Part shown: positions 8,168 to 16,496 of the stretch, piece by piece
Layout of the letters: every line of letters starts with the position of its first letter
Position numbering within the stretch: the first letter of the stretch is position 1
Origin: Ignavibacteria bacterium UBA2373
Lineage (GTDB): Bacteria > Bacteroidota > Ignavibacteria > Kapaibacteriales > UBA961
Reading direction: 5' to 3'
DNA: 26,277 nt
Assembly: GCA_002344005.1 (NCBI GenBank)
Contig: DDTD01000059.1
Span: 1-26,277, forward strand
The notes under the pieces: model-generated
Told to the model about the DNA's origin: nothing
Database searches by the model: none
What the model saw: the letters and a program-made list of their open reading frames with translations, nothing else
Translations under genes and position numbers: made by a program

Positions 8168-9019
8168 GTGACAATATCTACTTTAGCAGTAACAAAAGCA
8201 TCGGGAGAATTAGCGGTATTTTCCGAACAGAAGTTATGTGAATCACTGCGTCGTTCGGGTGCCAATACAGAACAAATACAGCATGTCATTCAAGAATTAA
8301 AACCCTTATTATATGAGGGAATTTCTACAAAAAAGATTTTCCGTTATGCTTTTCGATTATTAAAAAAGAAATCGCGCCCATCTGCTGCAAAATATCACTT
8401 GAAAAAAGCAATTATGGAATTAGGTCCTTCCGGTTATCCTTTTGAAATATTTGTCGGAGAAATTTTGCGCCACCGAGGATTTTCGGTAAAAATAGGGCAA
8501 ATTGTTCAAGGGCATTGTGTGGAACATGAAGTTGACATTGTGGGTCAAAAAGACAGTGTAAAAATTATGGTAGAATGTAAGTATCATAATTTTCCGGGTA
8601 TTGTTTCTGATATTAAAATTCCGCTGTATATTCATTCCCGTTTCAACGATGTGGTGAGCAGTTGGCGAATAAAAGACAATAATCCCGATATGTCATATCA
8701 GGGCTGGATTGTGACCAATACTCGTTTTTCCGGTGCCGCTATCACGTATGGTGCTTGTGCCGGTTTGATATTGTTAGCTTGGGATTATCCCGCAGAAAAT
8801 GGCTTGAAAGATTGGATTGATCGTTTGGGACTGTATCCGATTACGTGCTTGACATCGCTCAGCACAGTGGAGAAAAAGCATCTATTGGAACTGAAGATTG
8901 TACTATGCAGCCAACTGAGAGATAATCCTTCGCTCTTAGATACCTTAGGAGCATCAACGGGGCATCTGCATACAATTCTTCGTGAAGTCGAGAGTTTGTG
9001 TACGCCCTCGCGATTGTAA
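8168..9019 (+). CDS. ATP-cone / Mrr-like PD-(D/E)XK nuclease fusion
   Basis: A 283-residue protein. Residues about 5-88 form an ATP-cone, the nucleotide-sensing module known from ribonucleotide reductases and NrdR (VTKASGELAVFSEQKLCESL, then ISTKKIFRYAFRLLKK). Residues about 90-205 look like an Mrr/restriction-endonuclease-type PD-(D/E)XK fold: FEIFVGEILRHRGFSV, then EHEVDIVG (Asp123) and VKIMVECKYH (Glu136, Lys138). The C-terminal 80 residues have no clear match. The start is GTG 8168, with AGGAC 9 bases upstream. A nuclease gated by a nucleotide signal is the inference; DNA repair or nucleic acid quality control are alternatives to defence. It lies between the guaA terminator and a long gap, and appears monocistronic. 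Confidence 0.8.
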   Translation: MTISTLAVTKASGELAVFSEQKLCESLRRSGANTEQIQHVIQELKPLLYEGISTKKIFRYAFRLLKKKSRPSAAKYHLKKAIMELGPSGYPFEIFVGEILRHRGFSVKIGQIVQGHCVEHEVDIVGQKDSVKIMVECKYHNFPGIVSDIKIPLYIHSRFNDVVSSWRIKDNNPDMSYQGWIVTNTRFSGAAITYGACAGLILLAWDYPAENGLKDWIDRLGLYPITCLTSLSTVEKKHLLELKIVLCSQLRDNPSLLDTLGASTGHLHTILREVESLCTPSRL

Positions 9020-9528
9020 TGCCCAACGTTAAGACTATACAACAATGCGCTTCGGCTTCAATAATCATCATGGAGAAAGTGCTTATACTAAGCCCCAAGA
9101 GTTTGTTACTCCAATAACATGGAGCGAATGAGCTGCATCCAAGTCCTGACATGATGATTGCCGGTTTTTACTGCTATGTCATAATGGTGAAAAATGAACA
9201 ATCATTCTTCATTGTAACAACCATGTTTTGCACAAAACATTAGTAATCCGATATACTAATCGAATTATCACCCTATCCTTGTTTATGCTATCGCCCTACA
9301 TTGCATGAAGCCACTCTTAATTTTTTTTCATTGTTTGTTGAGAAAACTTTCATATTTTGGAAACATAAAAATGATGTAATACAGTTTTTCATAGTATTAC
9401 AGATTGGATTTTGCTTAGGTATAGTGCTTTCTACTGTTGAATTTTGGATTAGAAGGTACAAGATTAGTTGCTTTCGATTGGTTTCTCTAATTAATTTATT
9501 TATATAGTTTTACTAAGGTTTTCGCTCT
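9020..9528. other. 509-base gap without a supported gene
   Basis: No convincing coding frame is seen. The middle part holds several inverted repeats: TGACAT...ATGTCA (9147-9181), AATGAA-N9-TTCATT (9193-9213), a near-perfect 18-base palindrome (9223-9240) and ATTAGTA-N8-TACTAAT (9239-9260). The right part (9301-9507) is AT-rich with a weak hydrophobic frame starting with TTG, not accepted as a gene. The stretch is probably the long 5' regulatory region of the secreted giant protein at 9529. Confidence 0.5.
9223..9260. promoter_or_regulatory. two adjacent inverted repeats upstream of the giant secreted protein
   Basis: ATGTTTTG-CA-CAAAACAT (9223-9240) is an 18-base dyad with perfect 8-base arms. 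It abuts ATTAGTA-N8-TACTAAT (9239-9260). Both look like binding sites for dimeric regulators. They are about 270 bases from the next start codon, so either the leader is long or the control is distal. Confidence 0.35.
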
Positions 9529-12500
9529 ATGAGTTTCTCTCCTAATCCACCGTATATATCGGTGATGCGTTTCTCGCTTGCCAAAAGTTGGATGGCTTTT
9601 ATGCTTGCGTGTTCATTTCTCTTTTCTACTTTTGGGCAATCGGTACATGCTCAAACAACAAATGCTACTCCGTATTGTACCACCAATAATCAATTTCAAA
9701 ACTGTAGTCTTTGGATGGGCATTGGGCGTGTCGTGATTAAAAAATCCGATGGAACAGTCGTTTTTGACCATAGTCCTACATGTCAAGCTGCTCCTGCGTA
9801 TATTTTCTATAATAATCTCAATGCAATACAGCTTAATCCGGGCGCAACCTATCGCTGGGAAGTGTATCCTTTTTCTTCCATGACAACAAACTATACGAAT
9901 CGTTTAGCGATGTGGATTGATTATAATGGCAATAATGCATTTGAGGAAACAACAACTGAACGTATTGTAGGTACTCTCAACTCAAATATTGGTCCTCAAG
10001 TAGGTTCCGTTACTGTGAATCCTTTGCAATTCGGTACTTTTACAGTACCGGCAAATGCCACAAATAATACCACACGTATTCGTGCACGTACATGGAATAG
10101 TGCCGGTACCCCCTTAACAAGCTGTAGTTTATTAAGCTATGGCATGACCGTTGATTATGCTGTACAAATTATCCCTCCGGTACCCGATCCTTCACCTGTT
10201 GCTCTCGTTGTGGCTAATCCGGGGTCAACAACACCAATCAACCCACCTGTTGGTGCAGGTACTTATGATGCAGGATTCATTCTTCGAAATATAAGCGGTG
10301 GAAATTTAACAGCAGTAACAATTGATTATACAATTACCGGACCGCAGAATTTTAGCGGAACCATTAACTGGACAGGGTCGCTTGCTTCCGGTGCCAGTGT
10401 GTATGTTCCATTGGCAGCTAATATTGTTTTGGATAGTCCTACACAGCCCTATAGCGTAAATATTAATCTTAGCAATGCTGTCGGTGCTCAAGGTCCCGGT
10501 GATGGTAATTTAGCCAATAACTCATTATCAGGATTTATTGCCATGGCTTTGGATGGCAGTTCCGATCCATTTAATCCCAGTATTTATTATGTTGGCGGTA
10601 CACCTGTTCCGGGACAGTGGTTTCCTAATTTAACCGATGTTTCAGCAGCATTAACATTTGGTGGTATTCTGGGGGCGGTCGAATTTAGAGTACGTCCGGG
10701 CACTTATAATGAACAAATGCTTATCGGTCAAATATCGCAGACCATCCAAGGTATTCCCGGAAGTTCTGCTATGCGTCCTGTCACATTTACAGCAGATGCA
10801 GCCGCAGGGGGCAATGTAAACAATGTAATCGTTTCTTCAGCAAATACAGCATTGAATAACTATACCGTGCAATTAAATGGCACAGATAATATTACCTTCC
10901 GTAATATGACTTTTGCTATCAATGGGGCATCTGCTGTTTTGGGACGTAATTTCTGGTTGCGCAATGGAACAGATAATGTGACTATTTCTAATTGTGGTTT
11001 ACAAGGAAGAAATGGTGTCATTGGTGGTGCGAATGAAGCATTAGTTTATTCAGAGCCAACAAATATCCCCACTAATTTAACAATCACTAATAATACATTT
11101 ACTTTTGGTGATATTGGTATTATGATTGATGGTGGTATTACAGGCGGAGTAATAAATAATACTATTATTTCCGGAAATACTCTTGATAATTTTTATACAC
11201 AAGGTATTTATATGCAACGTATGACTGCTCCTGTCATTACGAATAATACAGTTAATACAAGTAATGTAAATCCTTCCGGTGCTTTTGGTATCAACCTTGA
11301 TCGTATTATTAACAATGCTGTTGTTGCACGGAACAGAATTACTATGACAAACCTAGGAACAGGCATTCGTTATAGTAATCTTGGTAATGCTATTCCTGCT
11401 TCGCCTGCTTCAATTGCAAATAATATGGTGAATATTGGCAATGGTATTTCTGTTCCCGCAATAGGAATTGCAATTGTAAATTCTAATAATACCAATGTAT
11501 TTCATAATACTGTCAATGCCAATGCTCCTGCTTCTTCAATTGCCGGAGCTTTTCATATAAGCTCTTCTGTATCTACAGGTTTGCGTGTTGTGAATAATAT
11601 TTTCTATAATCGTGGTCTCGGTTATGCCTATTATATTGGTGTCAGCGGTTTCCCGACCCAATCGGATTGGAATAATTTATTTACGGCAGGTGCAAATCTT
11701 GGCTGGCACACATCTGCTAATCGTACAGACTTAGCTGCTTTCCGTTCCGGTACATTTGAGTTGAACTCACGTTCTATACCTTTGGTATTTACCGGAGTGA
11801 CATCAACATTTTTAACTCAACCGGAAAGCCAACTTCGCGGTACACCTGCTTTCAACAATACGGCAGTCGGTAATGTTTCTGATGATATTAACACAACAGC
11901 TCGTATGACACCTCCGTATATGGGAGCACATGAATTAGTACCTGTGGTGACATTCGCTTCCGGTCCTATTGACAGTACATGTACAGGTGGTGATATTACC
12001 TTACGTTCTCGTCCGATTATCCGCAGCACGGTTGATGGAGTTCAGACTGTACTTTATGATGCTACTTCGGGCGACCCCGCTCCATCATGGGTAAGTTTCC
12101 GTTGGTCCAAAGGTGGTTCACCATTATTTGATCAACCGGGCAAAATCAGTGGCACACGTACAATGAATTTAACAATAGCAAATACTAATTTCTTTGACGG
12201 AGACAACTATTCAATGATAGCAACCATCAAAGATGGTGCTGCTATGAGAGATAATCCCGTAGATACATTATTCTATCCATATTCAGTGACAGTGAAAGTG
12301 AATGAGCCGGTAAGCATCAGCCGTCACCCTCTGTCACAGGTAGCGTGCCGTGCAGGTGTAGTGAACTTGAATGTTATCGCATCTCAAGGTACAATATGGG
12401 GTTATCAATGGTATAAAGATGGTCAGCCTTTAGTAGATGGTAATAATATCTACAATGCACAACGCGTAGAAGGCAGTAAAACCGTAAACTTGGTTTTAAC

Positions 12501-14007
12501 AGGCGTAGATTATCAAGTAGCGGGTCGTTATATGTGTATGCTTACGACCTCTTGCGGTACAGACTTAGTACCGACAGAAGAAGCGATAGTGTATATAGCT
12601 CGTCCGACACAGATAGCAACGGCACCGTCGAATCAGGTAGTTGGCGAAGGTGGTACAGCTCGTTTTGAAGTGAAAGTAGCCGAGATAACCGAAGGTCCGA
12701 ATGTAGCTCCTGTTAAATACATGTGGTATCGTGGTACGACTCAATTAAAAGACAGTCCACGTATTAGCGGTGCTAACAGTTCAGTGTTGACGATTCGCAA
12801 TGTAGGTACAGCTGATGTAGCGAGCAATTATTATGTTAAAGTGATAGGCGCTTGCGGAGCCGATTCAAGTGGTTCATTTGGTTTATCGATCGGTTCAATC
12901 ACGATTAATACCCAACCATCAAGCAGCGATGTTTGCGAAGGTCAAGAAGGTACATTGAGTATAGATGCTACCCCAAATGGTGCTCAAGGTTTGAGCTTGG
13001 GCTATCAGTGGCGCAAAGGCACAGAAGTATTGGTTGAAGGTGGTCGTTACAGCGGTACTCAGAGCAACACATTAAAAATCAGCGGTGTTATGATGAGTGA
13101 TATGGGCAATTACAATTGCGTAGTGAGCTTGAATCCGGGTGCGATAGTATCTGTTGTATCGAACGATGCAGTATTGACGGTTAAAGAAGGCGTACGAATC
13201 ACAGCACAACCACAATCGGCAGTGATATGTGAAGGGGCAGAAGCGACGATGAGTGTAAGTGCCACAGGCGCGGGTAGCTTGAGCTATCAATGGCAGTTAA
13301 ATGGCAATGACATCGTAGGAGCCACGGACAGTATGTTGAAAGTAGCAGCAGTATCGGGCACAGATCAAGGCAATTACAGAGTAGTAGTTACAGGCGATTG
13401 CGGCAGTGTAAGTTCATCAGTAGCGATGTTACGGATGAAAACTAAGCCTGTTGTTTATGGTCCAACAGAGAACAAATTAAGCATCAAAGCAGGTGGTTAC
13501 TTACGCTTGGCAGTAGCGACAGCGAGCGACCCGACGACAAAATATCAATGGTATCGTGGCAGCACCGCTATTACAAGTGATTCGATATCGAATGCGATTT
13601 ACTCTAAATTTGGAGTAGCAGTAGGCACAGATGCAGGCAAATACTATTGCCGCGTAAGCAATGATTGCGGTACAACGAACTCAGATACGACAGACGTTAC
13701 AGTAACGACGGAAGTATCGAGTGTAGAAGAAGAGAATGCGAATGGATTATATTTGAGCAGCAATGATCCGAATCCATTTGACGGTGTAACGACAATCCGC
13801 TTCAATGTTCCTCAATCGGGCACAGCACGTTTAGTAGTGAGCGATAACTTTGGTCGTGAAGTAGCGGTATTGTATGATGGCACAGCCTATGGTCTTGTTC
13901 CTGTCAGTTTTGACGGTGGCATATATAACTTGAGTGCGGGTGTTTACAATTACACATTGACAGCTAATGGTCAGAGCTTGACACGCCGTATGATATATGT
14001 TAAGTAA
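9529..14007 (+). CDS. giant T9SS-secreted surface protein (GEVED, beta-helix, Ig-like repeats)
   Basis: A 1492-residue extracellular protein. A signal peptide (hydrophobic stretch about 22-34, cleavage near VHAQ at 42) is followed by a GEVED domain (about 85-215; RLAMWIDYNGNNAFEE, GMTVDYAVQI). Next come a CARDB-like beta-sandwich (about 220-340) and a right-handed parallel beta-helix (about 400-705; repeats such as LTITNNTFTFGDIGIMIDGG and PVITNNTVNTSN). About six Ig-like modules follow (about 800-1400; WYKDG/WYRG...GNYxC patterns with cysteine pairs). A type A T9SS sorting domain closes it (about 1410-1492; SSNDPNPFDGVTTIRF, ending RRMIYVK). A surface adhesin or glycan-binding role is likely. 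ATG 9529 has AAGG upstream; ATG 9565 is an alternative with a more standard signal peptide. The DNA style changes near 12300. Confidence 0.88.
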   Translation: MSFSPNPPYISVMRFSLAKSWMAFMLACSFLFSTFGQSVHAQTTNATPYCTTNNQFQNCSLWMGIGRVVIKKSDGTVVFDHSPTCQAAPAYIFYNNLNAIQLNPGATYRWEVYPFSSMTTNYTNRLAMWIDYNGNNAFEETTTERIVGTLNSNIGPQVGSVTVNPLQFGTFTVPANATNNTTRIRARTWNSAGTPLTSCSLLSYGMTVDYAVQIIPPVPDPSPVALVVANPGSTTPINPPVGAGTYDAGFILRNISGGNLTAVTIDYTITGPQNFSGTINWTGSLASGASVYVPLAANIVLDSPTQPYSVNINLSNAVGAQGPGDGNLANNSLSGFIAMALDGSSDPFNPSIYYVGGTPVPGQWFPNLTDVSAALTFGGILGAVEFRVRPGTYNEQMLIGQISQTIQGIPGSSAMRPVTFTADAAAGGNVNNVIVSSANTALNNYTVQLNGTDNITFRNMTFAINGASAVLGRNFWLRNGTDNVTISNCGLQGRNGVIGGANEALVYSEPTNIPTNLTITNNTFTFGDIGIMIDGGITGGVINNTIISGNTLDNFYTQGIYMQRMTAPVITNNTVNTSNVNPSGAFGINLDRIINNAVVARNRITMTNLGTGIRYSNLGNAIPASPASIANNMVNIGNGISVPAIGIAIVNSNNTNVFHNTVNANAPASSIAGAFHISSSVSTGLRVVNNIFYNRGLGYAYYIGVSGFPTQSDWNNLFTAGANLGWHTSANRTDLAAFRSGTFELNSRSIPLVFTGVTSTFLTQPESQLRGTPAFNNTAVGNVSDDINTTARMTPPYMGAHELVPVVTFASGPIDSTCTGGDITLRSRPIIRSTVDGVQTVLYDATSGDPAPSWVSFRWSKGGSPLFDQPGKISGTRTMNLTIANTNFFDGDNYSMIATIKDGAAMRDNPVDTLFYPYSVTVKVNEPVSISRHPLSQVACRAGVVNLNVIASQGTIWGYQWYKDGQPLVDGNNIYNAQRVEGSKTVNLVLTGVDYQVAGRYMCMLTTSCGTDLVPTEEAIVYIARPTQIATAPSNQVVGEGGTARFEVKVAEITEGPNVAPVKYMWYRGTTQLKDSPRISGANSSVLTIRNVGTADVASNYYVKVIGACGADSSGSFGLSIGSITINTQPSSSDVCEGQEGTLSIDATPNGAQGLSLGYQWRKGTEVLVEGGRYSGTQSNTLKISGVMMSDMGNYNCVVSLNPGAIVSVVSNDAVLTVKEGVRITAQPQSAVICEGAEATMSVSATGAGSLSYQWQLNGNDIVGATDSMLKVAAVSGTDQGNYRVVVTGDCGSVSSSVAMLRMKTKPVVYGPTENKLSIKAGGYLRLAVATASDPTTKYQWYRGSTAITSDSISNAIYSKFGVAVGTDAGKYYCRVSNDCGTTNSDTTDVTVTTEVSSVEEENANGLYLSSNDPNPFDGVTTIRFNVPQSGTARLVVSDNFGREVAVLYDGTAYGLVPVSFDGGIYNLSAGVYNYTLTANGQSLTRRMIYVK

Positions 14008-14047
14008 GCCCTCGATGTCATGAAAGCGAAAAAACTTTCGTAAATTG

Positions 14048-14080
14048 AAAAGCCGATGAGTCAATCATCGGCTTTTTTTT
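14048..14080 (+). terminator. strong rho-independent terminator after the giant secreted protein
   Basis: A perfect stem AAAGCCGATGA / TCATCGGCTTT (14048-14058 or so with 14065-14075) has a short loop and T8 (14073-14080). It sits 40 bases after the stop codon and also rules out the longest upstream start for the rfaE1 frame. Confidence 0.92.
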
Positions 14081-14103
14081 ATGGATTTTTTTATGAAAAA
14101 AGT

Positions 14104-15102
14104 ATGGTAATGAACATTACTGAGGATAGTGTACGTACATATCTGACTGAAGCAAAGGGCAAAAAAGTAGCAATCATCGGGGATGTGATGATTGACAGAT
14201 ATTTCTGGGGTAAAGTAACGCGTGTATCACCTGAAGCGCCTGTGCCCGTGGTTGATATTGAAGATGAAACTATGCACTTAGGAGGAGCTGCAAATGTCGG
14301 CTTTAACTTATTTTCTCTCGGGCTTACGCCAATACTGTGCGGTGTCATCGGTAATGATAATACGGGTAGAAGAATGATTGAATTGTGCGAAAATGCAGGG
14401 ATAATGCCGGATGCACTTATTGTGGATACACAAAGACCTACAACAGTAAAAACAAGAGTAATTGGCAATAATCAGCAAATTACACGATTGGACAGAGAGT
14501 CACGAGAAAAAATTTCCATTGATATCATGGAAGAAATTATTCGCCGTATTTCACAACATTCCGATATTTCCGCTATTATATTCGAGGACTATAACAAAGG
14601 TGTTATTGCACCAGAATTAATTCACCGTGTGCATGAATACGCATCACAACATTCAATTCCTGTATTTGTTGATCCCAAAAAATCATTTTTTTTCGATTAT
14701 CAAGGTGTGTATTGTTTTAAGCCCAATAGAAAAGAAGCCCAAGACGCTTTGGGATTTGCTTTAGATTCCGCCGAAGCCGTAGAAAAAGCCGGTAAAGAAT
14801 TATTATTGCGACTGCAATGCGAAAATGTCCTCATCACATTAGGTGAAGCGGGAATGCGATTGTTCGAGAAAAATGGGAGAGTATCGTCAGTGGCTACTCG
14901 TGCGCGCCATGTGGCTGATGTCTCCGGCGCAGGCGATACCGTCATTGCTACATTGACAGCAATGGTCACAGGTGGTGCTTCCATACAAGAAGCCGCCGCC
15001 ATTGCAAATTATGCTGCGGGTGTGGTATGCGAAGAACCGGGCATCGTTTCCATTACTCCCTCACAATTGGTACAAGCCATTATTCGTATGTCAGACCAAT
15101 GA
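14104..15102 (+). CDS. rfaE1: D-glycero-beta-D-manno-heptose-7-phosphate kinase
   Basis: A 332-residue PfkB/ribokinase-family sugar kinase that phosphorylates D-glycero-D-manno-heptose 7-phosphate at C1 in ADP-heptose synthesis for lipopolysaccharide core. Diagnostic segments are IIGDVMIDRYFWG, RVSPEAPVPVVD, HLGGAANVGFNL, and the ATP/anion-hole motif DVSGAGDT with catalytic Asp278. The bifunctional HldE nucleotidyltransferase domain is absent, so this is the stand-alone kinase (RfaE1/HldA type); the adenylyltransferase must be elsewhere. The start is set at ATG 14104 (ATG 14110 also possible) because the frame upstream runs through the terminator. The gene overlaps the following HAD gene by four bases (ATGA), so they are translationally coupled. 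Confidence 0.93.
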   Translation: MVMNITEDSVRTYLTEAKGKKVAIIGDVMIDRYFWGKVTRVSPEAPVPVVDIEDETMHLGGAANVGFNLFSLGLTPILCGVIGNDNTGRRMIELCENAGIMPDALIVDTQRPTTVKTRVIGNNQQITRLDRESREKISIDIMEEIIRRISQHSDISAIIFEDYNKGVIAPELIHRVHEYASQHSIPVFVDPKKSFFFDYQGVYCFKPNRKEAQDALGFALDSAEAVEKAGKELLLRLQCENVLITLGEAGMRLFEKNGRVSSVATRARHVADVSGAGDTVIATLTAMVTGGASIQEAAAIANYAAGVVCEEPGIVSITPSQLVQAIIRMSDQ

Positions 15103-15725
15103 TAAAAAATATTCTCTTTGATTTGGGTGGTGTGCTGTACAAGGTAGATTATCGGGAAACCGCTCAAAAATTAGCTGACATATTTTCTGCAACAATGGAA
15201 TTTTCTCAAGAAAAAGAATTATCGGTTATTGCAGAATATGAAAAGGGGAACATTTCCACGGATGTATTTCGCCAAGAAATATCATCGGCTTTTCATTATG
15301 AAGGGAGTGTGGAGAATACACAGTTCGACCATGCATGGAATGTGATGTTAAAAGGTTTTTATGACTATACCGAACCTATGCTCAATACCTTGACACAAAA
15401 AGGGTATAATATAGCAATACTCAGCAATATCAACAAGTTGCATTTAGAACATATACACAATGAATTTCCGGCGATATTTTCTGTACTTCACCATTGTTTT
15501 TTTTCTTGCAATATTGGTCATAGAAAACCCGAATCTTCGTGTTTTCGTTATGTGCTTGATGAATGTGGTTGGAATCCGAAAGAAACATTATTTGTTGACG
15601 ATGCCCTAAGACATTGCAAAGCAGCGGCATTAGAACATATTCATACATTACATTGGCAATCTGCTCCATACTCTGTACAAGAAGTTTTATCAATATTATT
15701 AGAAGCGATAGAAAATCATGATTAA
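15099..15725 (+). CDS. HAD-superfamily (HAD-IA) phosphatase
   Basis: A 208-residue haloacid-dehalogenase-type hydrolase. Motif I is ILFDLGGVLY (nucleophile Asp8; the usual second Asp is Gly, as in YihX-like members), motif II is AILSNINKLH, motif III GHRKPESSCF and motif IV TLFVDDALRH. A helical cap lies between about 20 and 90. The start is ATG 15099, overlapping the rfaE1 stop; the 8-base overlap with the next gene marks a tight operon. It removes phosphate from an unknown small substrate. Its place next to rfaE1 makes a heptose-bisphosphate role possible, although the classical GmhB is a different HAD subclass with DxDGT. That role is inference only. Confidence 0.88.
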   Translation: MIKNILFDLGGVLYKVDYRETAQKLADIFSATMEFSQEKELSVIAEYEKGNISTDVFRQEISSAFHYEGSVENTQFDHAWNVMLKGFYDYTEPMLNTLTQKGYNIAILSNINKLHLEHIHNEFPAIFSVLHHCFFSCNIGHRKPESSCFRYVLDECGWNPKETLFVDDALRHCKAAALEHIHTLHWQSAPYSVQEVLSILLEAIENHD

Positions 15726-16494
15726 GTTTTCAAATCCGGTAAAGAATTTTTTAGTGGTTCTATATAGATGGATATTACCATTTTTTGACCCGATAAAATT
15801 TTTCCATGCTTTTCCGGCATATATCAGTTTTTTTGTTCAATGGTTCCGCTATTCCACAATGCGCAATGCCGAAAAAATACGCATTATGGATATTGCCCCT
15901 CAATTGCATGATAAATTATCAACAACACCGTTTTTGCGGCATTATTTTTATCAAGATATTTGGTCAGCACGCAATATTGTACAATCAGGTACAGAGTGGC
16001 ATGTGGATGTGGCTTCTCGTATTGATTATGTAGGATTTCTTACAACAATCACAAAAGTCACTTTTATTGATATACGTCCGCTTGAAGCAAATTTACCTAA
16101 TTTCGATTCACGTGCAGGGAGTATTTTGGCTATGCCCTTCGATGATAATACAATTCCTTCATTATCATGTTTGCATGTTGCGGAGCATATAGGTTTAGGG
16201 CGATATGGTGATGATCTTGACCCGGATGGTACACGCAAAGCATGCAAAGAACTTGCACGCGTACTTGCGAAAGGAGGCAATTTATATTTTGCTCTTCCTG
16301 TCGGTAAACCTCGATTATGCTATAATGCTCATCGCATACATTCACCTTTCCAAATATTAGAATATTTTTCCGATCTCACTTTGGTAAAATTATCCGGCAT
16401 TGATGATAATAATCAATTTGTGGAACATCCTTCCATAGAATCACTTGCAAATTCAGATTATGCTTGCGGGCTTTTCCATTTTACAAAACAATAA
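15718..16494 (+). CDS. DUF268 family protein, methyltransferase-like
   Basis: A 258-residue protein matching the DUF268 pattern: an N-terminal hydrophobic/aromatic region (about 8-45), then WHVDVASRIDYVGFL, TFIDIRPLE, and the hallmark LHVAEHIGLGRYGDDLDPDG (about 151-170), followed by KELARVLAKGGNLYFALPVG. The order of strands and the 'L(A)KGG' element resemble the end of a class I SAM-dependent methyltransferase, but the glycine-rich first SAM motif is not obvious. Members commonly sit in surface polysaccharide clusters, and its coupling to rfaE1 and the HAD gene (8-base overlap with the latter) agrees. Function is unproven; sugar methylation during glycan synthesis is the family-based guess. 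Confidence 0.85.
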   Translation: MIKFSNPVKNFLVVLYRWILPFFDPIKFFHAFPAYISFFVQWFRYSTMRNAEKIRIMDIAPQLHDKLSTTPFLRHYFYQDIWSARNIVQSGTEWHVDVASRIDYVGFLTTITKVTFIDIRPLEANLPNFDSRAGSILAMPFDDNTIPSLSCLHVAEHIGLGRYGDDLDPDGTRKACKELARVLAKGGNLYFALPVGKPRLCYNAHRIHSPFQILEYFSDLTLVKLSGIDDNNQFVEHPSIESLANSDYACGLFHFTKQ

Positions 16495-16496
16495 GT

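Noticed and set aside
9020..9120. Possible integron attC-like site (GCCCAAC just after the nuclease gene)
   Set aside because: The matching GTTRRRY end and paired inner arms are not found, and no integrase is seen.
8859..9152. 97-codon minus-strand frame at the end of the ATP-cone nuclease gene
   Set aside because: Mostly antisense to a convincing gene; no ribosome site and no known motif.
9301..9507. 68-codon frame starting with TTG, with a hydrophobic segment
   Set aside because: No ribosome site, very AT-rich, low-complexity composition and no recognisable family; more likely spacer before the giant protein.
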